Shown: positions 35,663 through 43,749 of the stretch, piece after piece | How positions within the stretch are numbered: position 1 is the first letter of the stretch | Layout: each line of letters begins with the position of its first letter | Assembly: GCF_037300705.1 (NCBI RefSeq) | Contig: NZ_CP147776.1 | Location: 3,906,001 to 3,970,000 of the forward strand | Source: Massilia sp. W12 | GTDB lineage: Bacteria; Pseudomonadota; Gammaproteobacteria; Burkholderiales; Burkholderiaceae_D | DNA length: 64,000 nucleotides | Reading direction: 5' to 3' | Notes under the pieces: generated by a model | Seen by the model: only the letters and a program-made list of their open reading frames with translations | Databases searched by the model: none | What the model was told of the DNA's origin: nothing | Made by a program: the position numbers and the translations under genes

Positions 35663-37063
35663 TCAGAAGCGCACATTGCCCGGCGTGCGCGGGAACGGGA
35701 TCACATCGCGCACATTTGAAACGCCGGTGATATACGACACCGCACGCTCAAAGCCGAGACCGAAACCGGCATGCGGCACCGTACCGTAGCGGCGCAGGTC
35801 GCGGTACCAGTAATACGGCTCTTTCGCCAGGCCAATCGCCGCCATGCGCTCGTCCAGCACATCCAAACGCTCTTCACGCTGCGAACCGCCGATGATTTCA
35901 CCGATGCCGGGGGCCAGCACGTCCATCGCCGCCACGGTTTTGCCATCGTCATTCAAGCGCATATAAAAGGATTTGATTTCCTTCGGATAGTTTTGCAGCA
36001 CCAGCGGGCCATTCACATATTTTTCCGCCAGGAAGCGCTCATGCTCGGACTGCAGATCCACGCCCCAAGCCACCGGATATTCAAATTTCTGCCCGGATTT
36101 TTGCAAAATCTCAATCGCATCGGTGTAATCCATGCGCACAAACGGCTTGTCGATAATGCCCTGCAGCTTGGCGATCAAGCCCTTCTCCACCCGCTCATCA
36201 AAGAAGGCCATATCGTCCGCGCGCTCATTGAGCACAGCCTTGAACACATATTTCAACATCGCTTCGGCCAGATCCGCATTTTGCGCCAGATCGGCAAAGG
36301 CGATTTCCGGCTCAATCATCCAGAATTCGGCCAGATGGCGGCTGGTGTTGGAGTTTTCCGCGCGGAAGGTCGGGCCAAAGGTGTACACCTTGGACAAGGC
36401 CATGCAATACGTTTCCACATTCAGCTGGCCGGACACGGTGAGGAAGGTTTCACGGCCAAAGAAGTCTTGCGAGAAATCCGGCTTGCCTTCCGGGGTACGC
36501 GGGAAATTCATCATATCCAGCGTGGAAACGCGGAACATCTCGCCTGCGCCCTCGCAATCGGAAGCGGTCAGAATCGGCGTATTCACCCAGTAGAAATCCT
36601 GCTCATGGAAAAAGCGGTGAATCGCCTGCGCAATCGAATGGCGCACGCGCGCCACGGCGCCCATGATATTGGTGCGCGGACGCAAATGCGCCACTTCGCG
36701 CAAAAACTCCATGCTGTGCGGCTTGGGCTGGATAGGATAGGTGTCGGGATCATCGACAAAGCCCATCACCTCCACCTTGGAAGCCTGCATCTCAAAACTC
36801 TGCCCGCCGCCCTGCGACGGCACCACGCGCCCGACCGCGATGAAAGACGCGCCGGCGGTCAGGTGCAGCACTTCGCTTTCATAATTGGCGAGGGAATTCG
36901 GGGCCACCACTTGCAGGGGGTTGAAGCAGGAACCATCCGTCAAGGCCAAAAAGGAAATGCCGGCCTTGGAATCGCGCCGGGTGCGCACCCAGCCCTGGAC
37001 TTTGACATCACTGTCAGCCGGCGCCTTGCCGGCCAGAACGTCTTTGACACTTAGCGTGATCAT
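35663..37063 (-). CDS. asnS: Asparaginyl-tRNA synthetase
   Basis: A 466-residue class IIb aminoacyl-tRNA synthetase that charges tRNA-Asn. The N-terminal OB anticodon-binding domain ([26 protein letters not shown]) is followed by the catalytic core with motif 2 ([25 protein letters not shown]) and motif 3 ([15 protein letters not shown]). GMDIxxxE-type AspRS features are absent, and [15 protein letters not shown] is the AsnRS pattern. ATG 37063 has GGAGAA upstream and gives the family length; the open frame continues a further 123 bases without support. A cluster of short repeats begins ~170 bp upstream of the start. Confidence 0.95.
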   Translation of the reverse strand: MITLSVKDVLAGKAPADSDVKVQGWVRTRRDSKAGISFLALTDGSCFNPLQVVAPNSLANYESEVLHLTAGASFIAVGRVVPSQGGGQSFEMQASKVEVMGFVDDPDTYPIQPKPHSMEFLREVAHLRPRTNIMGAVARVRHSIAQAIHRFFHEQDFYWVNTPILTASDCEGAGEMFRVSTLDMMNFPRTPEGKPDFSQDFFGRETFLTVSGQLNVETYCMALSKVYTFGPTFRAENSNTSRHLAEFWMIEPEIAFADLAQNADLAEAMLKYVFKAVLNERADDMAFFDERVEKGLIAKLQGIIDKPFVRMDYTDAIEILQKSGQKFEYPVAWGVDLQSEHERFLAEKYVNGPLVLQNYPKEIKSFYMRLNDDGKTVAAMDVLAPGIGEIIGGSQREERLDVLDERMAAIGLAKEPYYWYRDLRRYGTVPHAGFGLGFERAVSYITGVSNVRDVIPFPRTPGNVRF

Positions 37064-37236
37064 AACTTCTCCAAATCGATAATGGCCGACATGATACCCC
37101 GCAGCCGGGCAGGCCGCAAACCAGCGCGTGTCTGGCGCGCACGCCTGCGGCCTGGCCGGGCAGCCATCCACACAGCATGGGCGCAAACCCTTGGCTTCCC
37201 TCCCTCGAACAACGAAATCAATGAGAAATCAATGGA
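37064..37236. other. asnS upstream region
   Basis: About 170 bases that must include the asnS promoter on the minus strand. No clear boxes or coding sequence were recognised. It leads directly into the repeat cluster. Confidence 0.45.
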
Positions 37237-37276
37237 ATCAATGGGGTCAGACTCGAATCAATGGGGTCAGACTCGA
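37237..37276. repeat. Perfect 20-bp tandem repeat (ATCAATGGGGTCAGACTCGA x2)
   Basis: Two back-to-back identical 20-bp units. The reverse complement of the same unit (TCGAGTCTGACCCCATTGAT) recurs at 37480, 37526 and, partly, 37546 and 37639, so this element forms the left, inverted arm of the repeat cluster that ends near 37675. Confidence 0.9.
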
Positions 37277-37440
37277 TTGATTTTCCTTGTCTTACAGCTG
37301 AAGGCAATGTTTTTACACATCGCGGCGCGCTGAGAGTCTAGCAAAGCAGTGGGGGATCAAATGTCCATGCCGGTAAGTAAGCATATTGAGAATAGTGCGC
37401 TGTACATTTGTAGAAATAGCAGTTTCGCTAAGAGACTGCG

Positions 37441-37675
37441 ACGCCATCCCGATGTCGCGGGGGCAGCTTGTGGGATCAATCGAGTCTGACCCCATTGATT
37501 CTGCGGGGGCAGCTTGTGGGATCAATCGAGTCTGACCCCATTGATTCTGACCCCATTGATTTCACGAACGTTCCCAGCTTCCTCATGACGGTTGTGCAAC
37601 GCCATCCCGATGTCGCGCGGGCAGCTTGTGGGATCAATCGAGTCTGACCCCATTGCTTTGACCTCATTGATTCCC
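37441..37675. repeat. Cluster of direct repeats around a GTCTGACCCCATTGAT core
   Basis: A 46-bp unit starting GCGGGGGCAGCTTGTGGG occurs twice in tandem (37457-37502 and 37503-37548). A partial unit TCTGACCCCATTGAT follows at 37546. The block from ACGCCATCCCGATGTCGCG to CCCCATTG (37441-37497) is repeated with one mismatch at 37599-37655. Together with the inverted copies at 37237 this is a dispersed-repeat cluster. Similar GGGGTCAGACTC motifs are common intergenic repeats in betaproteobacteria, sometimes near transposases, but no transposase gene is present here. Confidence 0.85.
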
Positions 37676-37728
37676 CCCTTGATTCTGGCGCGCACCCATC
37701 ATGTATGCATTTTTTAGAACAAATCCCC

Positions 37729-37734
37729 TATACT
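37729..37734 (+). promoter_or_regulatory. Possible -10 box of the TRAP permease operon
   Basis: TATACT lies 163 bases before the dctQ start, at the exit of the repeat cluster. A matching -35 box is not obvious. Weak prediction. Confidence 0.3.
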
Positions 37735-37775
37735 TGGCAAACCCGGAAGCCTTGCCGCTAAACCGGGAAAATAAA

Positions 37776-37806
37776 GCCCAAGCCGGCTGAGCAGCCGGGA
37801 TTGGGC
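37776..37806 (+). promoter_or_regulatory. Strong leader hairpin upstream of the TRAP permease genes
   Basis: GCCCAA-G-CCGGCT and AGCCGG-GA-TTGGGC pair around a GAGC loop (12 base pairs with a small internal loop). It lies 91 bases before the dctQ start without a T-run. It could be an mRNA-stability or attenuation element. Confidence 0.45.
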
Positions 37807-37896
37807 CAGAGGGGACAGCAACATACCGCGCCACCACACCGGCTGCGCAGACATCGCGCCGCCCCCATCATCGCCACCACCAGAAAGAGGAAGTAC

Positions 37897-38481
37897 ATGT
37901 CAGCACTCCTGAGTCTGTCACGCATGATAGACGCGCTCAATCAAGCGCTGGGCAAGCTGGTCAGCTATGCGCTGCTGCTTGCCGTCATCATTTGCACCGG
38001 CAATGCGCTGGTGCGCTATGCCTTCAATATCAGCTCAAATGCCTGGCTGGAATTGCAATGGTATTTGTATGGCGCCATGTTTTTAGGCGCGGCCAGCTAT
38101 ACCTTGAAACGCGATGAACATGTGCGCATTGACGTCATTGTGGGCCGCTTCTCCAAGCGCACCCAGGTCATCATCGATTTGCTCGGCTTCCTCTTTTTCA
38201 TGATGCCGATCTGTTTATTGATTGTGTATTATTCCTGGCCCTACGCCCTGCTCTCATTTGAAAGCAAAGAGCTGTCCACCAATGCCGGCGGGTTGATCGT
38301 GTGGCCGGCCAAAATGCTGATTCCTTTCGGCTTCGCCCTGCTGTCTTTGCAAGGCGTCTCGGAAATCATCAAACGCGCAGCCTATCTGATGGGCTTGATT
38401 GATTCCTCCGCCTTTGACAAGCAGCAAGTCAAGCCGGAAGACGAAGTGGCGGCGATCAAAGCCGCCAATAATCTGAAATAA
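37897..38481 (+). CDS. TRAP transporter small permease (DctQ/TakQ type)
   Basis: A 194-residue inner-membrane protein with four hydrophobic segments: ~18-40, the WLELQWYLYGAMFLGAASY region ~48-70, ~88-112 and ~135-158. LKRDEHVRIDVIVGRFSKR and the KELSTNAGGLIVWPAKMLIPFGF segment are typical of the small subunit of 2-oxo-acid/C4-dicarboxylate TRAP systems. It helps the large permease and binding protein import an anionic solute using the sodium or proton gradient. AGAGGAAG lies before ATG 37897; the longer frame is not supported. The large-subunit gene follows 9 bp later. No binding-protein gene is adjacent; that at 11551-12636 is a candidate partner. Confidence 0.9.
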   Translation: MSALLSLSRMIDALNQALGKLVSYALLLAVIICTGNALVRYAFNISSNAWLELQWYLYGAMFLGAASYTLKRDEHVRIDVIVGRFSKRTQVIIDLLGFLFFMMPICLLIVYYSWPYALLSFESKELSTNAGGLIVWPAKMLIPFGFALLSLQGVSEIIKRAAYLMGLIDSSAFDKQQVKPEDEVAAIKAANNLK

Positions 38482-38490
38482 GGGGCTGCC

Positions 38491-40308
38491 ATGCTGGAAT
38501 TTATCGCGGCGAACCTCGCCCCTATCATGTTTTTCACGCTGGTCATCTTTTTGATGTCCGGCTTCCCGGTCGCCTTCTCGCTGGCGGCTAACGGCCTGTT
38601 TTTCGGCATTGTCGGGATTGAGCTGGGCCTGCTCAAACCTGAACTCTTGCAAGCCCTGCCCAACCGCATCTTCGGCATTTTGGGCAATGACACCTTGCTG
38701 GCGATTCCATTTTTCACCTTTATGGGCTTGATACTGGAGCGCTCAGGCATGGCCGAAGATTTGCTGGACACCATCGGCCAGCTGTTCGGCCCGGTGCGCG
38801 GCGGCGTGGCGTATGCCGTGATCTTTGTCGGCGCCTTACTGGCCGCGACCACCGGCGTGGTGGCGGCATCGGTGATCTCGATGGGCCTGATCTCGCTGCC
38901 GGTGATGTTGCGCTATGGCTATGATAAAAAAGTCGCCACCGGCGTCATCGCTGCCTCCGGCACGCTGGCGCAAATCATTCCGCCTTCGCTGGTGTTGATC
39001 GTGATGGCGGATCAGCTCGGGCGCTCGGTGGGGGATATGTATAAAGCCGCGTTTTTACCCGGCTTGCTGCTGACGGCGATGTATGCCGGCTATATTTTGT
39101 CGCTCTCGATTTTCAAACCGCATACCGTACCGGCATTGCCGCCCGAAGCGCGCAATTTGCGCGAGCCGAATGGCGACAGTGGCACGCTGTCCCTGTTGCT
39201 GTTGACAATTGCCTCGGTCGCCGCCGGCTGGGGCTTTGCCTGGTGGTACACCCAAGGCCATCCAAATGCACACACCGATCAAGTGGTGGTGTATTCGATG
39301 GCGGTAGGCATACTGGCTGCGTTTGTGCCAGCGCTGCTGAATCGCTATCTGAAACTTGGCCTGCTCTCGCGATTGGCGGAAAAAGTGGTGTTTGTGCTGA
39401 TCCCGCCGCTGGCCCTGATCTTTTTGGTGCTGGGCACGATTTTCGTAGGCATCGCCACCCCGACCGAGGGTGGCGGCATGGGCGCTGCCGGCGCGATTTT
39501 ACTGGCGCTGATGAACCGCCGCCTGAAATGGTCATTGCTGACCCAGGCGATGGAATCGACCACCCGCTTATCCTCTTTCGTGATGTTCATTTTGATCGGC
39601 TCCACCGTCTTCGGTCTGGTGTTCCGTGGCATCAATGGCGATTTGTGGGTGGAACATCTGCTGACCTCGCTGCCGGGCGGTCAGATCGGCTTCTTGATCG
39701 CGGTGAATATTCTGTTCTTTGTGCTGGCCTTCTTTCTCGACTTTTTCGAGCTGGCCTTCATCCTGGTGCCGCTGGTCGGGCCGGTGGCGGAAAAGCTGGG
39801 CATTGATTTGATCTGGTTTGGCGTCTTGCTGGGGGTGAATATGCAAACCTCCTTCATGCATCCGCCGTTTGGTTTCGCCCTGTTCTATCTGCGCTCGGTG
39901 GCCTCGAAAGAAGTCAAGACCTCAGATATCTATTGGGGCGCGGTGCCGTTTGTCTGTATTCAGGTGATTATGGTCGGCCTGATCATTGCTTTCCCGAATC
40001 TGGTTTCGGTGGATAAAAAAGACAACCACAACGAGCAGATCGAATTGCGGATTGACGCGCCAAGCGACAGCAGCGCCAAACCTGGTGAGAAAAAAACGGA
40101 TAGCAAAACCGACACCGGCGGCTTCAATCTGGAATTTTCCAGCGATGCTGAACCGGCCAAGGCGTCTTCGGCATCTGCTTCGGCATCTGCTTCGGCATCG
40201 GCTTCGGCTTCGGCATCTGCTTCAGCCAGCGCCTCCGGCAAAGCTTCCGCCAAAGACGAAGGCAGTCCGTTTGGCGATTTGCAATTCTCGGATGACACAA
40301 AGAAATAG
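38491..40308 (+). CDS. TRAP transporter large permease (DctM/TakM type) with Ser-Ala-repeat tail
   Basis: A 605-residue polytopic membrane protein, the transport-channel subunit. Landmarks are FFTFMGLILERSGMAEDLLDTIG, TTGVVAASVISMGLISLPVM, GVIAASGTLAQIIPPSLVLIVMADQLG, ATPTEGGGMGAAGA and MQTSFMHPPFGFALFYLR. Around residues 205-290 it has the extra region characteristic of this longer DctM subgroup. After the last helix (~510) comes an unusual cytoplasmic tail of ~95 residues: charged and Lys/Asp-rich, then an almost perfect run of Ser-Ala dipeptides (about 580-600 at DNA 40165-40245), then SPFGDLQFSDD. Such a tail is not needed for transport in known members. The gene ends at a strong terminator. 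Confidence 0.92.
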   Translation: MLEFIAANLAPIMFFTLVIFLMSGFPVAFSLAANGLFFGIVGIELGLLKPELLQALPNRIFGILGNDTLLAIPFFTFMGLILERSGMAEDLLDTIGQLFGPVRGGVAYAVIFVGALLAATTGVVAASVISMGLISLPVMLRYGYDKKVATGVIAASGTLAQIIPPSLVLIVMADQLGRSVGDMYKAAFLPGLLLTAMYAGYILSLSIFKPHTVPALPPEARNLREPNGDSGTLSLLLLTIASVAAGWGFAWWYTQGHPNAHTDQVVVYSMAVGILAAFVPALLNRYLKLGLLSRLAEKVVFVLIPPLALIFLVLGTIFVGIATPTEGGGMGAAGAILLALMNRRLKWSLLTQAMESTTRLSSFVMFILIGSTVFGLVFRGINGDLWVEHLLTSLPGGQIGFLIAVNILFFVLAFFLDFFELAFILVPLVGPVAEKLGIDLIWFGVLLGVNMQTSFMHPPFGFALFYLRSVASKEVKTSDIYWGAVPFVCIQVIMVGLIIAFPNLVSVDKKDNHNEQIELRIDAPSDSSAKPGEKKTDSKTDTGGFNLEFSSDAEPAKASSASASASASASASASASASASASGKASAKDEGSPFGDLQFSDDTKK

Positions 40309-40328
40309 CGCGACAGCAATGCTGCATC

Positions 40329-40360
40329 AAAACGGGCGCCAGCATGCGCCCGTTTTTTTT
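40329..40360 (+). terminator. Terminator of the TRAP permease operon
   Basis: AAAACGGGCGC-CAGCA-TGCGCCCGTT followed by a long T-run, 20 bases after the large-permease stop. Confidence 0.93.
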
Positions 40361-40433
40361 CGCCCGCAACGCCATCCCGGCCAGCATGGAAAGCTGCTAA
40401 AGTAGGACTCCCGCCCAATGTTTTTTCTGCGCT

Positions 40434-41366
40434 ATGCTCATTCAGCAAATTCTGCTCTCCGCGCCCCTCTTCATTCTGGTGTTTTTAGGCTATGCCGTGA
40501 TGAAATTCGCAAACTGGCCCGCCAGCATGTCAGAAAACCTGTCCCGCTATGTGTTCACGCTGGCGCTGCCGGCTATGCTGTTTCATTTGATGAGCGATTT
40601 AAGCCGCTTGCCGCCGGTTGATTGGCGTCTCTTGCTGGCGTTTTTCGGCTCTTGCCTGATTCTGTTTGCGCTGGGCCGCCTGCTGTATTGGAAGGTCTTC
40701 AAACTCGATGGCGCAAGCCAGGCGGTGTGCGCCATGTGCGGGGTGTTTTCCAATAATGTGATGTTGGGCGTACCGCTCACCAAGACCCTGCTGGGGGAGC
40801 AGGCGATGCCGGCAGTCGCGCTGATTCTGGTCTTCAACGCGCTGGTTTTGTGGACCATGATCACCGCTTCGATTGAAATTTCACGCAGTGGCAAGGTGAA
40901 GCCGGGCGATTTGAAAATGATTGTCTGGAATGTGGTGCGCAATCCCATGGTCGGCTCGATTGTGCTGGGTTGTTTGTGGGGTGTGAGCGGCATTCCCTTG
41001 CCCAAGGTTGTGGACGACACCGTGCAACTAATCGGCGCCAGCGCCGCCCCGCTGGCCCTGCTGGCGCTGGGCATGGGGCTGGCGGAATACGGCATGGGCA
41101 AAGACTGGCGCCTGCCGCTGGTAATCAGCGTGATGAAATTAGTCGCCCAGCCCCTTATCGCCTGGCTGCTGTGCTATTGGCTGGGCCTGGGCAAAACCGA
41201 AACCGCCGCCGTGGTCTTGCTGGCCTCGATTTCGATTGGCGTGAATGTGTATTTAATGGCGCGCCAATTCGGCGCCCAGGAAGGCCCGGTGGCCAGTGCG
41301 ATTTTGATTTCCACCGGCTTGTCGGCGCTCTCCACGCCGTGGTTGATGAGTTTGGTGGGGTATTGA
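40434..41366 (+). CDS. AEC-family (auxin efflux carrier-like) transporter
   Basis: A 310-residue membrane protein with about ten hydrophobic segments arranged as two five-helix halves. Landmarks are YVFTLALPAMLFHLM, AVCAMCGVFSNNVMLGVPL (the conserved Asn/Pro crossover region), NPMVGSIVLGCLWG, ALLALGMGLAEYG and VLLASISIGVNVYLMA. Family members export or exchange organic acids such as malonate or malate, and bacterial ones are often near carboxylate metabolism. The substrate here is not shown. It is monocistronic, between the terminator at 40329 and the RloB-like relic that abuts its stop codon. Confidence 0.88.
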   Translation: MLIQQILLSAPLFILVFLGYAVMKFANWPASMSENLSRYVFTLALPAMLFHLMSDLSRLPPVDWRLLLAFFGSCLILFALGRLLYWKVFKLDGASQAVCAMCGVFSNNVMLGVPLTKTLLGEQAMPAVALILVFNALVLWTMITASIEISRSGKVKPGDLKMIVWNVVRNPMVGSIVLGCLWGVSGIPLPKVVDDTVQLIGASAAPLALLALGMGLAEYGMGKDWRLPLVISVMKLVAQPLIAWLLCYWLGLGKTETAAVVLLASISIGVNVYLMARQFGAQEGPVASAILISTGLSALSTPWLMSLVGY

Positions 41367-41445
41367 GGGACTGTTTAATAGCCTTGAAATAATTCGGTTC
41401 GGCGCATTTCCCTTCACACACAGTCAAAATGCGCGAACCTTGCAC
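41367..41445 (-). pseudogene. Probable 5' relic of an rloB-type (RloB/Abi-like) gene
   Basis: On the minus strand the segment encodes GSRILTVCEGKCAEPNYFKA, which resembles the N-terminal signature of RloB-family proteins (ILIVCEGExTEPxYF), known from restriction-modification and retron/abortive-infection contexts. An excellent AAAGGAGG lies directly upstream (41446-41454), but no ATG is properly placed. After about 27 codons the reading frame runs into the antisense of the AEC gene, so the body of the gene is missing. Interpretation: the truncated 5' end of a lost defence gene, cut at the 3' end of the AEC gene. The similarity is short and judged by eye. Confidence 0.45.
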
Positions 41446-41755
41446 CCTCCTTTTTTGCTCTCAGCGCGCGCCAGTTGGCGCGCGCGGGCTTGTCCATCGC
41501 GCCCCATTATGCTGGCAAGGCGGAATGCAATTCATCCAGCATGGGCAAGGCGCCATACTGTCCCTGCATAATATTTAAGAAATTTGCGGAAAAATTGCAT
41601 TTTTTTAATTTATTTTCTGAGGAAACAGAGAGTATTTCAGATCAAGCAGGAACTGGCTGTGTTGAAGCAGGACATTCCAGCCGCCTGTTGCGTCAAGCGC
41701 ATCATGATCGAAAGCGCATCGCGGGCTTTCAGGTCGTCTGCAGCGCAGCGCTGGC
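41446..41755. other. Intergenic region with GC-rich hairpin, upstream of the rloB-like relic
   Basis: No gene supported. GCGCGCGCCA-GT-TGGCGCGCGC forms a perfect 10-bp hairpin at 41464-41485, without a T-run. The stretch 41570-41640 is markedly AT-rich and then returns to normal composition before the response-regulator stop. It may hold what is left of a deleted mobile or defence segment. Confidence 0.45.
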
Positions 41756-42301
41756 CTACTCCTGCGCCGGTTTCTTACCCAATTTGCGCTGCAAGGTGCG
41801 GCGGTGCATATTCAGCGCGCGTGCGGCTTGCGAGATATTGCCCTGGTGTTCCGCCAGCACGCGCTGGATGTGTTCCCACTCCAGCCGGCGCACGCTCATG
41901 GTGGCGGGGGTTTGCGCTTCTTCGACTTCCGGCGGGCTGTGCGCCTCAGCTTGCAGGGCGTGCAAAATCGCTTCCAGCGTGGCCGGCTTGGGTAAATAAT
42001 CATCCGCGCCGGCTTTGATCGCCTGCACCGTGGTGGCGATGCTGGCGTAGCCGGTCAACATCACAATCCGCGCCTGCGGCTGGGCGGCGCGTAATTGCGG
42101 CAGCCAGTGCAAGCCGGAATCCTGTTCCAGATGCATGTCCAAACAAAGATAATCAAATTGCTGTGCGTGGCAGGCTTGCAAAGCCGCTGCGCCCTGCGCG
42201 CAAATCTGCACCGCAAACCCGCGCCGCCCCAGACTGCGCGCCAGCGTTTGCGCAAACACCGCATCATCTTCCAATAACAGCAAAGGCCCGGGCGCCCTCA
42301 T
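41756..42301 (-). CDS. regA: RegA/PrrA-like response regulator
   Basis: A 181-residue regulator. The receiver has Asp55 in LCLDMHLEQDSG, the acidic pair EDD at residues 11-13, the Thr in MLTGYAS and Lys in LPKPA. The C-terminal Fis-type helix-turn-helix reads EWEHIQRVLAEHQGNISQAARALNMHRRTLQRKL, closely matching RegA/PrrA/ActR, which lack a sigma-54 domain. These regulators control respiration, carbon and nitrogen fixation and redox balance genes when their kinase senses reduced conditions. GGAGG lies directly before ATG 42301. The start overlaps the kinase stop by 4 bp (ATGA), so the pair is translationally coupled. Confidence 0.85.
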   Translation of the reverse strand: MRAPGPLLLLEDDAVFAQTLARSLGRRGFAVQICAQGAAALQACHAQQFDYLCLDMHLEQDSGLHWLPQLRAAQPQARIVMLTGYASIATTVQAIKAGADDYLPKPATLEAILHALQAEAHSPPEVEEAQTPATMSVRRLEWEHIQRVLAEHQGNISQAARALNMHRRTLQRKLGKKPAQE

Positions 42302-43623
42302 TTTTCCTCCCACGGCACACTCAACCACAAGCGCACACAGGCGCCCGGCTTGCCGTCGGCCCGCGCGCCAAAGGCCAATTCCGCGCCGATCTGGCTGGCC
42401 GCCACCACCGCCAGCCACAAACCAATTCCCTGCCCGCCGCTGCTGGAGGTCAGCGGCGCATGCCCGAGCAAGGGTAAGAGTTCCGGCGCAATGCCCGGCC
42501 CGTGATCAGACAGGGTGAAACTCAGGCCGGCTTTCTCATGCAATTGCTGGCGCCGCACTTGCAGCATGAGCGGCTTGCCGGGTGCGGCTTGTTGCGCATT
42601 TTCCAGCAGGGTTTGCAAAATTTGCGCCACCGCCCAGGCATCGCTCAAGGGCGGCGCCGGCTGCAAATCCGCCGCCAGATCCAATTCCAGCGGCGCGTGC
42701 GGATGCAGCAGGCGCCAGGCGTCCAGCCATTCTTGCAACCAGCGCGCCAGCGGCGGCGGCGCGCTGTTGTTGGCCTGCCGCGCGCGCATTTGCTGCAAAG
42801 CCTGCCGACAGGAAGCGAGTTGCGCCTCGATCAATTGCAAATCCGCCTCGACCCAGGCGAGCGCCGGATTCATGCCGGTTTGCTCGCGCAAATCCGCCAC
42901 CAGCAAGGTAATGGTGGAGAGCGGCGTGGCGAGCGCATGCGCCGCCCCCGCCGCCTGCGCCGCCAGCGCCAACACTTGCGCATGCTGCATCTGCCGTTCG
43001 CGCGCCTGCGCCAATTGGGTGTCGCGCATGCGCAAGGTGGTGGAAATGCGCGCCACAAACCAGGAAATCACCAGCGCCGCGAGGGCGAAAGTGAGCCACA
43101 TGCCGGCCAGATGCAATTTCACCGCCAGCTCGCCATTACCCAATTCCAGCGGCAGATAAAAGCGCCACAGCAAGGCATACATGCCGACCGCCAGCGCAGC
43201 CAACAGCGCCGTTCTGCGCGGCGGCAAAATCGCCGCCGCCAAGGCCAACAGCGCAAGTAAAAAGGAAACAAAGGGATTGGTGGCGCCGCCGCTTAAATAC
43301 AGCAAGCCGCCGTATAACAGCAGATCGAGCAGAAATTGCAAAAACAGCCCGCCTTCGCTCAATGGGCGCGGCTGACGCATACGCCAGATGGTGGCGGCGA
43401 TGCTGGCCAGCGCCAGCAAAATCAATGCGGCAAAGGGCGTGGACGGCATGCGCAAACCCAGCCAGCGCCAGGCGGCCAGCAGCGCCAGCAATTGACAAGT
43501 CCAGCCAAACAGGCGCAACAAAAGTATGCGGCGCAACATCGCGTGCTGCGGCCAATCCGGCAACAGCGCAGCGAATAAGGTGGAGACGGGCGTGGTGAGC
43601 ATGCAGGGATTATAGCGCCGCAT
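42298..43623 (-). CDS. regB: RegB/PrrB-like redox-sensing histidine kinase
   Basis: A 441-residue kinase (or 434 from the ATG at 43602). Six membrane segments span ~30-195. The loop motif GGATNPF (112-118) matches the quinone-sensing GGxxNPF heptapeptide of RegB. The H-box is GAAHALATPLSTI with His229, and Cys272 in LASCRQAL is at the position expected for the redox-active cysteine of RegB. The ATPase domain has LLENAQQAAPG, LSDHGPGIAPE and GGQGIGLWL. It should phosphorylate the RegA-like partner according to the redox state of the quinone pool. Neither start has a convincing ribosome-binding site; a TATAAT lies 10-15 bases before ATG 43602, so the mRNA may be leaderless or the first ATG may be used. 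Confidence 0.85.
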   Translation of the reverse strand: MRRYNPCMLTTPVSTLFAALLPDWPQHAMLRRILLLRLFGWTCQLLALLAAWRWLGLRMPSTPFAALILLALASIAATIWRMRQPRPLSEGGLFLQFLLDLLLYGGLLYLSGGATNPFVSFLLALLALAAAILPPRRTALLAALAVGMYALLWRFYLPLELGNGELAVKLHLAGMWLTFALAALVISWFVARISTTLRMRDTQLAQARERQMQHAQVLALAAQAAGAAHALATPLSTITLLVADLREQTGMNPALAWVEADLQLIEAQLASCRQALQQMRARQANNSAPPPLARWLQEWLDAWRLLHPHAPLELDLAADLQPAPPLSDAWAVAQILQTLLENAQQAAPGKPLMLQVRRQQLHEKAGLSFTLSDHGPGIAPELLPLLGHAPLTSSSGGQGIGLWLAVVAASQIGAELAFGARADGKPGACVRLWLSVPWEEK

Positions 43624-43749
43624 AGTTTGCTTGCGGGCAATTCCAGGGAGAAACGGAGTGGCGCCTGGTTTTCTCGCTCTGCACTTGCCGCCCGCACCAC
43701 AGCACGGCTACACTCCATCTGCCGGTCTGGCTTGAGAGGAGATCAAAGC

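Noticed and set aside
37441-37675. CRISPR array
   Set aside because: Repeat units are directly adjacent, with no regular spacers of unique sequence, and inverted copies are present; no cas genes.
41396-41439. Inverted repeat GGTTCG-GCGCATTT ... AAATGCGC-GAACC as terminator of the AEC gene
   Set aside because: The arms have an unpaired base and a long loop and the following T-run is 12 bases away; the segment is better explained by the rloB-like coding relic, although both may hold.
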